Notes under the pieces: model-generated | Told to the model about the DNA's origin: nothing | Database searches by the model: none | What the model saw: only the letters and a program-made list of their open reading frames with translations | Assembly: GCA_003255065.1 (NCBI GenBank) | Contig: QAOA01000393.1 | Coordinates: 1,431,493 to 1,495,492 of the forward strand | Direction: 5' to 3' | From: Cercis canadensis | Lineage: Eukaryota; Streptophyta; Magnoliopsida; Fabales; Fabaceae | Length of the DNA: 64,000 bases | In this document: positions 33,674 to 47,031 of the stretch, one piece after another | Numbering within the stretch: position 1 is the first letter of the stretch | How the letters are laid out: each line of letters starts with the position of its first letter | Translations under genes and position numbers: made by a program

Positions 33674-36010
33674 TTAGGAGATGCCAAAGACGCTATCCTC
33701 ATCTCGGCGCCCTGACCGGCTTCCAAAGCTGCTTGATTCACGCCTTCTCCGAAATTGGTCACTATTCCCTTCTGTGCTTGATTCATGAGTAGAGTCTGCA
33801 TAGCCATCTGTGAGAGAAGGTAAGACCTCTATTGTTCTTGACTCTTGGCCACCCTCTGTTTTTACCTCCTCTATCCTTTTAATGGCCTCCATCATGTCTA
33901 ATCGCTGCTCAGGGTTACTCTCTGTGCAAGCAGCACCTATATGGAGAAGCTGCCTCATTTCACTAAGTGAATCTTTAGAGCTTGCAATTTCAGGATCAAG
34001 CAGTTCTGATTCCCTTCCCTCTGAAATTGCTGATGCAACCCATTGAATTACATCAGTTCCACCCTTACCATTGTTAAGATATTGAGAAGGAAATTTCCCA
34101 GTGATCATCTCGAGAATGACGACTCCAAGACTGTAAACATCACATTTAGGAGAAACTTTGCCAGAGTGTGCTGCTTCAGGAGCCTTATAAGCAAATAGTG
34201 CTTGTGTTAAATTGGCAGAGTTAACCATATTGCTAAGCCCATAATCTACAAGCAGTGGCTCATAATCAGGACCAAGTAGAATGTTGCTGGACTTGAGATT
34301 GCCATGAGGTAAATCAGAGGAAGCAAGTTCTGTGTGAAGATAACGCATGCCATTGGCGATTCCTTGAACAATCTTCAGACGGGCAGGCCAATCCAGTTCA
34401 GCGTGCGATGGTCCCCGATCACCTGTAAGTAGTATAATTTTCTCATTGTATTATTGTCAATGTTGTTTTGGGCAAAATCTTAATGTGCATGTTTAAATAA
34501 GATTGTTACTATATGACCTACTATCATATTTTGTTGCAAGATAATTTCCTTTGTGTTTCTTTTCATTTATCCAATTGAATTGAAGCTTACCATGAAATTG
34601 AACTTAAAAGATCAGGAAAGAACTAGTCTTACCATGTAACAAGAAGAGTAGACTGCCTTTAGGAACATACTCAAAAACCACCAGTTTCTCATCTTTTCTA
34701 TAATGATAAGCTAAAGGGGTCAATATATTCCAGTGTCTTAGCTTTCCAATCTTCCTCATCTCTGCATCAAATCCATCTTTTCCCAATGCATTCATCTCTC
34801 TCATCCTTTTCACCACCACGGCCACACCATTAGCCATCACAGCTTTGTAAGAAGATCCTAATCCTCCATTTCCTAGCACTTCTGCAGCCGCCTTCATCAA
34901 ATCTGACATCCGAAAAACTCCCTTTTCATCATTCACCATCACAAGTTCTCCAACGCTGCCACCACCACAACCACCACCACGGGCGGATCCCCTTCTGCCG
35001 CTGGAAGTACTGCTTGTTTTTCGCAATGGAACCACTTCTTTTTTTGCTGGTGCAGATACCTGAACTTCAACTGCCGCCTCTTCATTACTATCCTTTCCAA
35101 GCATATCAAAATCCTCTTTCTTTTTTTGCCGTGATCTCACAATAAAAAAAATAACAAGTGAGATAAGCACTACACTTGCTGCTGCAATGGCAGCAATCTT
35201 TCCTGACTCACTCTTGCTACTTTTTGAATCAGACCCATTACCGTTATTGCTGTTTGACCCTTGATTGTTTTGTGTATCTGCAGCTGTGGGTTGCTCCGAT
35301 GCCTTGTCACATGATTTGTTTAACTTATCACCACAAAGGCCAGAATTTCCAGCGAATGAGCTCTCACTGAATTTTGATAAACTAGCTGGAATTTCGCCTT
35401 CCAATTTGTTGTTGGACACATTAAATTGCTGCAATGATGGATTATTTACCTTTGGAATATTTCCATTAAACTGATTGTTTTCCAGGTGTATCTCGATAGG
35501 GTGAGGAATTTGAGCTAACGATGATGGAATTTGACCCGTAAATTTGTTATCAGAAAGCCACAATTTCTTCAAAGACCCCATATTCTTGAAGTAATCTGCA
35601 GAAATTTCACCTGAGAACTGATTTCGTGACAAGTAAATGGCTTTCAGAAAACCTATTCGATTGAATTCTGGAATTGAACCTGAGAAAGAATTGCTCATAA
35701 GGCTAACAGTCCGAAGACCCTTGATTTCAAGCAATGCATCAATGTTTATTTTCCCTGATAGCCCCATTCTTTCAAGGCGAAGCCCTGTGACAACGCCATT
35801 GTAGCAAGTCACTCCTTCCCATTGATCCTTTTCAGTACAAGGGACAGAGTTAGCCACCCAATTATCAAGAGACTTGGCATTTGTGAATGAATTTTTGAGA
35901 TTAAGCAAAGCTTCGGCTTCTGACATAGAATATGTCATGGGACTGATGATGATGATGAAGAAGATGGAGAAGAGCATCGTCGGCCGGAGAAATTCCATGG
36001 CTACGGCCAT
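33674..36010 (-). CDS. PRK-like: Pollen-receptor-like LRR receptor kinase, probable pseudokinase
   Basis: Two coding exons, 34633-36010 and 33674-34422 (minus strand), give 708 residues. Signal peptide about 1-28; N-cap with paired Cys (PCTEKDQWEGVTC); about five leucine-rich repeats including LWLSDNKFTGQIPSSLAQIP; a Cys-flanked C-cap (GLCGDKLNKSCD); a transmembrane helix at about 271-290; a Gly-rich juxtamembrane part; then a kinase domain. The VAVK lysine (about 400) and the activation-segment Asp (DYG, 518-520) remain, but the catalytic HRD is HGN (498-500), so the catalytic Asp is missing. This is normal for LRR-III kinases such as the PRKs, which control pollen-tube growth through ROP-GEFs or act as pseudokinases. 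Position suggests the At1g72460 (PRK8) counterpart. Pollen expression is inferred, not shown. Confidence 0.92.
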
Positions 36011-36850
36011 TACTTAGCTGGAAATTTGGTGTTTCACGACGGTTTGGCTGAATGTGCTGTAATTTTCTGGTCATTCGTTCTGCTAAATTTTCGTTTTTGC
36101 TTAATTTGATGAGCCCCCTGCATGGTGTGGGGCTTCTTTTGGGAGACTACAAGAGAGCCTCACAATGAGAAGCCCTCAAGGATTTAGGGAACAGAGAATT
36201 GGGCTAGTTTTTGGTTGAACTAGTCAAGGGGGGGAAATCCGTTATAACCGTTTATTTTCATTCACTAAAATGGCCTTGCGTGGTTTAGGAACCCCTTCTA
36301 GTTAAACTGGGATTTTATTATGTAATGAGGGCATTACGGTCAGTCCGTATTTTATGAAAATTCGTTGCTTATGTCCTTATGAGGAAACTATGAAGCCACT
36401 CTTCGTGTCTCAGTGGAGGCTTATCCAATGCAGTAATGCCCAACTCTTCTTTCCGAAGATATAAAAATAGAGGAAATAATTTTAAGAGAAATTATTTGAA
36501 AATCAATTTAAACAAGATGTATAATCAAATGTATTTTATGAAATAATGCATCAATATATATATTATGTCTATATTCATTATTAATTTGGTTTATTCTTAT
36601 TTTCTTCTCTCATAATTTATTTTCCAATTAAAGCCTAAAATATTCATTATTTTCAATGAATCGAAAATGAATGGAAGGAAAAAAGCTAGCTTGGAAACGG
36701 AAATACAACAAGAGACCAAACACCAAACCAGTTAACCCACCCTAACAACATCAACAAAAGACTCCAACTAATAACTCAAGTGGTTAGTAAAAAAGTTCTT
36801 AGGATTAAAGATCAAATTTTGACATACTTACTTCTTGATCATGTAGTGTT
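36011..36850. other. LRR kinase leader/promoter side and AT-rich spacer
   Basis: The first 150 bases are probably the leader of the minus-strand kinase gene. Nothing else is recognised. Confidence 0.4.
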
Positions 36851-36853
36851 ATT

Positions 36854-37434
36854 TAGATTTGGCAAAATGGGCTTGGCCCGACGGGCCAACCCATTCAATT
36901 CAATTTTAGGGTTAGGCTGGGCTGAAAAAATATATGCCCAAAAAAATTGAGCCAAAATTGACATGGCCCGATAGCCTATCAGGCTCAAACCAAGCTAGGC
37001 CAGCCCAAGCCGATGGGCTTTTTCTTTTCTTTTCTTGTTAGTTTCTTGTGGATATTCATATGTAAAAATTTCTTCATTTGGTTACTATTTTAATTTGTTG
37101 CAAATGAATCATACTCTTTAATTTTGTGGAGTCACAAAAAAATACAAAAAAGATTAAGTGTTCTATAAGAAATTAAATTGGTGTTTTAACCATTTTGTAT
37201 TGTATAAATTGAGGAATAGTATTTATTAAATAATTATATTATTGGTAGGCTTACATTCATATTGTGTTGTGAATAGTTTAAGGATTACATTCATACATAT
37301 ATATTTTTATTTTAACAAAAAAATTAAAAAATTCACAGTTAGGCTGGGCTAACCCACTGGCCCGTCATAGGGCTAGGCTGGGCCAGCCAAATGTCAGCCC
37401 GATTAAATTTGGGCTAACCCAATTGCCACCTCTA
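36854..37434. mobile_element. hAT-like non-autonomous element, 581 bp
   Basis: The left end reads TAGATTTGGCAAAATGGGCT and the right end, complemented, reads TAGAGGTGGCAATTGGGTTA. TAGAGGTGGCAA is a frequent hAT terminus in plants. Eight flanking bases are GTGTTATT on the left and ATATTATT on the right, six of eight alike, compatible with a decayed 8-bp duplication. GGGCTGGGC-type motifs fill both subterminal regions, as in hAT elements. No transposase frame. Confidence 0.7.
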
Positions 37435-40400
37435 ATATTATTTGATAATATTACTATAAATATCTCTACTTTTCTATTGTCAAATTTCCTAAATTGATTG
37501 TTGAATTATAATGTAAATATCCTATTCGCCTAATCTCTGTTGGGGTGTGTGTTTTTTTTCTGTGACGTGTTTATTTTTATTTTTCTCAGAAAAAAAAAAG
37601 CATGTTTATTTTATTTTTCTTTTGCAACATATTATATGGGGGTGAATACAGGTTAAAACCTGCACCATGGAAGGACACGTGGTTTTTAAGTTCATGCCAA
37701 TGACTGTTGGGCTATTCATGATTATTATTTTTTTGGACATCACGGTTTTGTGTTTACTCTCTACGTTAAATCCAAAAAAATTCCGTGTGCTAGTGTCCTG
37801 AATACACAAATAACGTCCTATAAATATATTCGGGAGCCAAAAATAGTAATTGAGAAATAGAATAACAAACTAGTAATTTTAGGGTGTGTTTGGTAGAAGT
37901 AAGTAGGGATGACAAGGGGTAGTACAAAAATGCCATATCACTGATTCACTATATCAGTTGGGAAAAGGGCCTAAACCAACCAAATTTTCACTCTTAATTA
38001 TCGAAATTTCAATTAACAACATCTTCTTGGAAATTTTTTTTTTTCTATACCTCATCATCAGTAAATTAAAATACTGATCGGATATATTTAGTGCAAATAC
38101 ATTCTAGTAAAAATATGACGGGAATTAGTACAAAAAAGAACTATGCCATAAAAATTAAAAATTTGTATATTTAATATATATATATATATATATATACAAA
38201 CTAAACTAAGACTATATATATTTATGATATTACATGAGTATGTCATACTATACTGATGTGGCAAGCATACGTAATTTTTATATTTTATTAGATATAAATC
38301 TAATTTATCTTATTTTTTTAAACAAACTTAAAAATAATTAACTTGTACACATATCATTCACATATTGACTATTCTCATATAATATATGACATACTATATA
38401 AATACTAAAAATATCTAAAAAAAAATTCCATCTCTATTAGGTTACAAAAATATGTCATGGTATGTATCATTATTTTATTATTTTAGAAGAACTTCTTGAA
38501 GTATCCTCCTCAGCCAACCGAACTTGGATAAGGAATAAGGAAATTTTAGGGTTTTTTTTCATTAAATAAATAAAACTATATATTTGAAAGTTCGGGTAGA
38601 CAAGACACGTATTAAATAATATTTCTTAATATTGATATGACTGACCAACCTTTTGCGTCTGTTTCTTATGACAATTCAAAGTTGATATAAATTCAGTCAA
38701 GTTGTTAGCTAACGTGTTATCATTGATTCATCTTCTTGCAATCTAACTTTGTCTCAGCAATTTGGTTACAGGCTCTGGCCCACATTGCCAAAATACAAAA
38801 AGACAAAGAGAGCATCTTTTATTTTATTTTTATCTTTTGTTCCCATTTAGGAATTGGGAGTGCATCTGTTAGGAAACTAAGGAAAAAGATAAAGAAAGAA
38901 AGAAAGAAAACAGCTTTCTTTATTCTACATTCAATTAAATTAATGGCAACCAACCTTGACAACAATAGTTTCACGTTTCTTATGTGACTAAATAACTAAT
39001 TGATAATTAATTATGGCATACCAAAGTTTATTAATCACTTTCTTGTAAGAAAAATAATCTCACAACCACTACCATCATGGGTTGGTAAAATTGAGTTCCC
39101 CCTGTAAAAAAGCAATGAATCTTGGGAGTTGGAATTACATATTTGTCTTTTAATTTATTTTTATTTTTTTTGACAAAATATACAATCAAATAACTTGTTA
39201 AATTAAATTTGCCACCTCAAGTGTTGGAGCTTTTCTTTTCTTGTTTGTGGTGTACAAACATTTGGAGCATTGCATAAATACAAAACAAGGGGAGAAAGAA
39301 ATCAAAAGTATAAATCCAAAATATTTGATGTAGCAACCTATTCTGTGCAATTGGTACCTTTTTTGGGTCGGCAGCATTTTGCTTCATAAGTGTCATCCCA
39401 TGCAATCTGAAAATTGTAGAGATATCAATGCAAAAGTCATATATTGTAAATCTGATATCACTTAGGTGAACAATATTCCATAAACAAAGCTTTTATGATG
39501 CGTGCTGATTGTTGAGAACAAATTATTGCCATAGCGACTTAAATTTATTTATCACGTTTCTTGTCAATTTAAGTTAAATGCATGTGCTTATTTTATTAAG
39601 TATAGAGTCCCAATAATTATAGACGTGGAAAGGAAACCAACCCAAGCCTGTATCTGTCGCTGTATGTGATTAGAAAAATTAGTAAAATGAATTTTACTAA
39701 ATAGTCCTAAACCACCGCCAAATCCCACCTTGAGCAGAAAGCAACACCAATGCTGCTTCTGCTTCAATCTCTTTTTTTACTCTTCACATTTCATTGCATT
39801 CAAACTGTGGTTTGGGTTCACTTCCACATACAAAAAACAAAAAGTTAGATAGATTTGGTGTAGAGACATTACCGTGAACCTGGATATAATGAATGTAAAA
39901 TCAAATCACAATTTTGCTTTATTAATTTAAAATCATATGATGAGATTCACATGAATTATTCTTGTTACTTAGGCATATTCATTCAGTTCATCCAAAGATT
40001 TCTCTCGTTATAGCCATATAATATGCCTAGCAGGTAATATTACCCATGATTTACATTTTTTTTTTAGTTTAAATTTGATTCATCATCAATGAAAAATTCC
40101 ATACATTAACACTACAAAAAAATTTATAATATCTATTTTAATTATAATTTTTTTTAATACAAGACAACACATGATTCGACTTAGTGAATCAACATTAAAT
40201 GCTTGATTTTTGGAGATTACTACAATGCTACTTTTTTTTTTTTTGTCTCTCTTCTTAACTATAAAAATTAAGCAGAAATATAATTGAAATTATAAATTTA
40301 ATAAGAAAACATTCAAATAATTATTTTATCACATTTTACTGCTGCTATTAGTTTACGTTTTAAAAAAAAAAATTAAACTTCACCTACATAATTTTTAGGT

Positions 40401-40640
40401 TGATAAATTTTGGGGGATACTTATTACCCCCTTAAATATAAGAATAATACTTTAATGTTTTTTTTTTAAAAAAAAAATCTATAGTTTGGTATTGCATCTC
40501 ACTAAAATTATTAAACCATGAAAAGAGATAAAAAAAAAATTAGCTTTATGATTAAGAGCACATTACACTGAGCTATAGCTCTTTCTTATTTAGTTGCTAA
40601 CTTAAAAAATCCATCATCCTAAATAAATATGATCAAATTT
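37435..40640. other. AT-rich spacer without a recognised gene
   Basis: Only short chance frames are seen. A TA microsatellite lies near 38174-38196 and a GAAA run near 38890-38910. A 62-codon minus-strand frame at 39217-39405 resembles nothing I know. Confidence 0.5.
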
Positions 40641-40642
40641 AT

Positions 40643-41769
40643 GGCAAATTAACACTAATAATATACTTTTATAAATTATTTATACAAATTTAGCAGTTTT
40701 CAAACTATTTACTTAAAATTGTCAGTTTTGAATATTTTATTAATTTACAAGTGACAGAGAAACACGTTTTACATGTTTAAAGCGTGTATAAACTGAACAC
40801 ACTTTATAGCATTTGACTCTAATTGTGTATCCATTATTTCACTAAAAAACACGCTTTAGAATAAAAACGTATTTCTTAGGAACACGCTTTAGAGCTAATG
40901 TATTTCTTGGAGTCGAATTGAGTTTTGACTTCGAGAACATGTGGAGTGCGGCACTCACATGTTCTCCAACCCCAAAATTTGACTCCCACTTGGTAAAAAT
41001 GCGACACTCTTCATAAAATGTAAAAAAAATAAATAAATGCAGTACTCCACATGAGCTCAAGCATAAATTCGACACTCTACTTGCAATCCAAAATGCGACA
41101 CTCAACAGGAAAAAAAAAAATTTGTTTCAAATGTTTGGTAGATGTGTTAATATTTTGCAAATCTGCATTATTCATAAGAATGACTCATAAATTTTAGACA
41201 TTCCCAAATGGTTTTTTTTATATACTAGTGGTGGTAATGAAGTCAGCATATATAGGTGGCAATTCTTTTCTCTCAAATGTATCCACATAAAATCTCATAA
41301 ATCTTTTCTATAATAGAGCAAGTTAAAATGAAAAATTATGTAGTTAATTATCAATAAAATTAAAATAATCAATCCCAAAAATCATGAAAGCTTCAATCAA
41401 ATTGAGAACAAGCTTCAATCTTTTCTCTTTAAAATGTGTTTTTTGGGAACACACTTTAACTCTAAAGCGTGTTCTTATGGAACACACTTTAACTCTAAAG
41501 CGTGTTCTTATGGAACACACTTTAGCTTTAAAANATTTTTTTTTTTATGTTTTTTCAAGTATTTTTCAGTGAAATAGTGGACATGCCATTATGGTCAAAT
41601 GTTATAAAGTGTATTCAGTTTATTTACTCTTTACACATGTAAAACATGTTTCTCTGTCACTTATAAATTAATAAAATATTTAAAACTACAGATTTTAGGT
41701 AAATAGTTTAAAAATTGTCCCATTTATGTAAATAATTTGTAAAAGTGTATTATTAGTGTAAATTTGCCC
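40643..41769. mobile_element. 1.1-kb element with inverted ends of about 200 bp
   Basis: The left end, GGCAAATTAACACTAATAAT, is mirrored by the right end, complemented: GGGCAAATTTACACTAATAA. The pairing continues for about 200 bases through GTGACAGAGAAACA, GTTTTACATGT and ATTATTTCAC or its variants. The interior is an irregular array of words such as AACACGCTTTA, TAAAGCGTGTTC and GGAACACACTTTA. No transposase is present and no clear target duplication was found. The long inverted ends suggest a Mutator-type non-autonomous element. Confidence 0.7.
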
Positions 41770-42700
41770 AACTTTACAATTTGTACTAAATAACTTGTAG
41801 TTTAATGGTACTAAGGTCGTATTTAGAATTTGTAAGTTTCGTGTTCGAATATAAGATTATAGCTAAAAATACTAAAACAAATTTATAACTTGTAAAAAAA
41901 ATTAAGTTCTGCGTAACATAATAATCACTGTGATCATACAATCATCGCATTTTATTATTATGATAATGTCATGATTATCGTGAGGCTATTTATAATTAGC
42001 AATCAATTTTTTCTAAATAATTATCATATATATATATATATGGATGATAACTATATAAAAACAATTTTAATAAGAGAAAATTATGCAAGTGGCACTAAAT
42101 TGTAAATATTCTTTTATATGAAAAAGTCTTAATAAAAAAATACTAAAATGTGAATATTTGTTAGGACCTAGTAATAATTTTTTTTAATATTTTTAATATT
42201 TATGTGATATATTATATTATATAAAAATAATTAATATGTGAATTATATGTATATAAGTTAATTATTTTTAAATTTAATTAAAAAATAAAAAATAATTTAA
42301 TTTAATATTTAATAACATAAAATTATTTTTTTTTGTTCTTAAAAAAAGAGTTGGCACGCTCGTGCCTCCATAAAGACGTGATGCGCCAGGCAAAGCTCTG
42401 TGGTCCTGACAAGTGCCCATTGAAAATGGGGAACAAGGTAAAGAAACGACTGATTTGCTACGGATTTAGGAATAGTTTGGAACATTATTTATCACGTGCT
42501 CGTTGAAGGTCACCAGTCTCTATGAAACGTGTTTCAGCCTCTTGCTTTAACAAAGCACGTTGGCCCACAGACAAGTCGGTGCTTGTCGGCACACAATAGA
42601 GGACTCAGGTTACGTAGTTACGTCTACCTAACACAGTAAAAAGACCGCCAGTGTTAAATTACTGAACTAGGCATTGGATATGGAAAACGTTGAAAAATTA
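41770..42700. other. Spacer with a GC-richer segment near 42340-42660
   Basis: The first half is extremely AT-rich. The second half, about 42340-42660, has much higher GC content and includes ATCACGTGCTCG (G-box at about 42493) and inverted GGCACGCTCGTGCC-type words. No open frame explains it. Confidence 0.4.
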
Positions 42701-43835
42701 GGGTCCGTTTGGTTTGACTGTTTTCTGTTTTTATTTGAAAATAAAGTTAAAAATATGTTTGATTGAGTAAAAATGAAAATGTTTTCATTGAAAATATTGG
42801 AAATATTTCCAAAAATTGTTAAAAAACTGGAAACGTCTAAAAGACATTTTCACTGTTTCCTAACAAAGACCGGTGGTATACTTGTAATTTATGTGACTTT
42901 TTTTTTTCCTCTAAATTTCCATTTCTTCAACAGGCAAACCATTCCTTTCTATGTCTCTCTAACTCTTGTGTGTCATTTGAGAAGCTACTCATCGGAAATG
43001 GAGTCACCTCAGACGATAAAATCTGGGCTGAATCTGCCATCTCCATCCATTATTCCATTTATAATGGTTACTCGGGTTAGAAATTGCCGCTCCTGGTTTT
43101 AAACAGCGCTACAGTTCACAGTAGGAAGCCCGCGTTTCGTTGAGAAAATAAGCATAAAGGCCTGTTTCAAATCTGAGCCTAAACTACTCAGGCCATTTCT
43201 AGACTAAGAAATTTTTAATTTTTTGGAAAATATCGCTTGAATGCTAAAACCCCATCACTACTCGAGGTTGATACTCTCATGGGTCTGTTTCAATTCTTCT
43301 CTTTTCTCTACTTTCCCTTGCAAATTGCAATCTTAACATTTCCAAGAGGGTTCTTCACTTCACTCAGTTATAGACTCTGTTATCTCATTTTTTCTGCTCC
43401 CAATTCGCCATTTTTGCCCTCCATTTTACGCCAGGATAATGGGTTCTCTTCAGAGACTTCAACGCCGCCAAAGCCTCATCGGAAGGTGCCAAAAACACCT
43501 CATAAGATACTATTACCTTTGTCCCTCCTTACTTTTTTGAGCCGTACCTGCGATTTATTTTTTCAGTCCTTATTTTTACTAATTGCATCTTACAAGGTTG
43601 CAGGTTCTGGATGCACCATCTCTTCAAGACGACTTTTACTTGAATTTGGTGGATTGGTGAGTGAGAAAGTTAGATAGGGAAGGAGAAGGAGGAGGGGATG
43701 AAGTTTGAGAATGAAAATAAAAAAAATTTCAGCAAACATGTTTCTTAAAAATGAAAATTTGAAAATGAAAACATATTTCAAGAAATGAAAATAGGAAATG
43801 AAAATATAAAAATGTTTTCTAAAGCAAACAGGCAC
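42701..43835. mobile_element. PIF/Harbinger-like non-autonomous element, 1135 bp, TTA duplication
   Basis: TTA precedes (42698-42700) and follows (43836-43838). The left end reads GGGTCCGTTTGGTTTGACTG and the right end, complemented, GTGCCTGTTTGCTTTAGAAA. Both subterminal regions are rich in GAAAATGAAAA words in opposite orientation. The 3-bp TTA site and GGG-CCGTTTGG-type end fit Tourist/PIF-Harbinger elements. The interior (about 42940-43650) has ordinary base composition and may be captured sequence; it contains a 146-codon open frame (43237-43677) with no known similarity and no transposase motifs. Confidence 0.6.
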
Positions 43836-46800
43836 TTACTTAGTGAATTTTTCAAACTCATTTAGTTTCCCACTTATACATGCACTATTTTGTTCTTTAT
43901 GAGGCAATATATCTTAATTTAATTAATGCACAAAAGTATGATGTACAATTAGAACATTTTTAGCATGATACTTTTATATGTATGTATATATATATTTTTT
44001 AAAAATTTTAAAATTGAGCTATTATATGTATAAAATTGTATACATTATCATTAAATTGAAAAGTATCACATTTTTAAAGTAATTGAGGTTTATTTTTTTT
44101 TCAACAACAAAAGTATTTTCGGATCAATTCCTAAAACTAAGTCTCTTTCAAGTGGTCTTAATAATGCACTCTCACATTATTCTGATGCTGGTTCCATTGA
44201 GATTTTTTTACTAATAATAAATATTTTATTTTTTTTATAGATGACACCATGTGGTTCAATAATTATGAATAATTCTTTTATATTTTTTGTAGATCAAAAT
44301 TAAATATATGTATTTTTCACAATTCTTATATCTAAATAATTGTAACATCTAAATTTAACTAATATTAGACACCAGCCAACTTAAACCCTCTATTAAACCT
44401 TGTGAATTTACAACTTAGTCATAATTATTAGCAAGGCGATCTATATCTAAATGGGAGTGAATCAGGTGATATAATTTTTTTTATTGAACTTCTAAAATTA
44501 CTTTCCTAAATCACTTCAATGGAGTCATAAGATAAATTAAGGAGATTAGAGCAATTGAATTACCCAAGTCAAGCTAGCAATATACCAAGTTATACAATTA
44601 AACCAAACCAAAAATAACTTGAAAGTAAATGAAAGTAGGAATATAGAAATTAAAATGCCTAATTTTATAGAGGTCTGGCAATCGCCTATATCCTCTCTTC
44701 ATGGTTCTTTCTTTTTGAGCTTGTATCCACTATAAACAAAAAGTTTACCAAGCAAGGATAAATTTCTTATTGCTTTGTTTGCTATAAATGAAGGGTAAAA
44801 AGGGAATTTATAATTTTCCTTCCAATCTAGCCATTCCATGGAGTGATTAAACAATTAATATTAATACTATTATTTTTAACTTTTTTCTGACTTATCTCGT
44901 GAACTAAATAAATATCAGAATATAATTTCTTAATTTTTCTCAGATCCATCCAGATAAATAAAATATATAGTATTGACCCATTTTGCGTGGTCAAGATGAA
45001 ACTTTAAATTCTAGAGATTTCGAAGTTTTGCGTTGGAAATTTCAATCATTGGCATCCAAGGCCATTAGAGATTACACTAGTCCAAGTCCAAGTCCAAGAT
45101 GTGACTAAATTGTGCTATGTTTGGTTAAAGAGAAGCATAAGCAGTCAAATGCATCGAGGAGAATAAGTGAAAGAGAGAGAAGAAAAGTCTAAGTAGTTGG
45201 AGGCTTAATTAATGAAATAGATAAAGAAGTAGATTCTATTTATAATTTCACGTGTCACATTAAGTACAACAATTAAGACCTTGTTGCTTTGACTATATCA
45301 ATGCACTAGACATTTCCAACATTTTGTTTTGGAAATAATTTTTTGTACAAAATGTGCACATATACTATGTATTCATTTTTGGTTAAATTCAGATTTATGA
45401 CACATACAATCTGTGACTTTTTTTAATATATTTATCACTAGTATTTTTTTTTTCTTTATTCAACTTCTTACTCAACACAAGTTCAAATTTCTTTAATTCT
45501 TTTACGTAACTTCTTAATTTTTCTAAACAAGTTCTACAATGCATCAGGTATCATTCTACAACTTATTTATTCGCTTATTTATTGAGAGACAAGCTATTTA
45601 TATAATGTGATAAAATTATTACTTAAAATGAACAAATACATTTATATCAAATAAAAAATTAATGTACGTTTAATAATTCAATTAAGTGAGATGACGCAAG
45701 GAAAAAAAATAATCTAATTAAGTGACCGTCTTTATGATTATTCTAAGAAAAATTAGCATTTAAAGATAAATCCTAAATGGTATGTGGTCTAGTATGTGTT
45801 CTATCTTCTAAATCATTATTTTCAACGCACAAACTTTTGCCATCTATATATCATTTATACGCGTGTTGTGGATATATAAATGTTTTTAGATATTGTTTTG
45901 TATCGAACAAAAAAAATGTAAAAAAATTAGTATATCAACTATGTTGATTATCAATAAAATATTTAGGAAGGAACGTCTTTTTTTATTTTCAAATATCCAA
46001 AATATAATCATTCCATATTTTTTTANAATATTTATGAAGGAACGTCTTTTTTTATTTTCAAATATCCAAAATATAATCATTCCATATTTTTTTACATAAC
46101 ATTTTCATGGATACATTTATATATAAAATCTTGTAATTGTTATATAGATATAGGAAACATAAGTTGAACAAGAAAATTAGAAATAGGGTTACAGGAAACA
46201 GATATCAATAATAATAAAACCTATTGATTTATATTAGTGCTAGTGATTAAAAATGATATTGATCCACTTTTAATGGGACACCTTAATTTTTATTTTGTAT
46301 AAAATACCTTAATAATTAAGTATTAGATATTTTATTATAAAGATCTTTAATTTGATTCTCATCATGACTTTAGTGGAGTATGGGGAAAAATGATAGATGA
46401 CAATCCATAAGCATAGATAAAGGGCAACCTAGTTTTTTTTTTTTTTATCCAAACATCTAATGTTCAATATATAAATACCAAGTTTTTGCAAAGAAAAAGG
46501 TATTAACACCAAGTTATATCTAAATTTCTATATTTTTGTTTTATGAAACTTTTATTGTGGTTGGATTATTAATTTAGTTTTCTTACTCATATATCTTTTT
46601 AGTCGATTACATTTTACTAACATCAAATTAATTTGAATAATTTTAATTCCTGCAACTCAAACCGAAAGATGCTATGAAGTATGAACCCTTGAATTGAATA
46701 TCTTGGTTGGTACTTTGGCCAAGTCGTTCAACATAGCAAGGGCAATTTCGGTTAATAAACGTATGCATGGGGGCACTGATGACATTAGATGAAGTCACTT

Positions 46801-47030
46801 TCTTTTATGGAAAAAAAAAACCGGCACTTTCTTTCTCCGCCTCACACTCCTCCCACAACTTGAAAGTTGAAACTTCGAACATTTTTCTTTTTCTTATTGC
46901 TCCGCTCGCCTTGCTGTCATCGGCACCACAAAATAAACGTGCTTCAAATAAAACATTAAAATAATAATGGGTTAATGTTTAACAAAAATAATAATTTAAT
47001 ATTGTGAATTTTTTAATTCAAAGATAAAGA
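43836..47030. other. AT-rich spacer upstream of the JAZ gene
   Basis: No gene is recognised. A 68-base segment (45958-46025) is repeated almost exactly right after an N at 46026. Other frames are short and look like chance. Confidence 0.5.
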
Positions 47031-47031
47031 C

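Noticed and set aside
34604-34632. End of the LRR kinase frame (KTSSFLIF)
   Set aside because: This is read-through past the GT donor; the kinase domain resumes in the exon ending at 34422.
46767-46964. 65-codon frame upstream of the JAZ gene
   Set aside because: No recognisable domain, no supporting splice signals, and AT-rich context.
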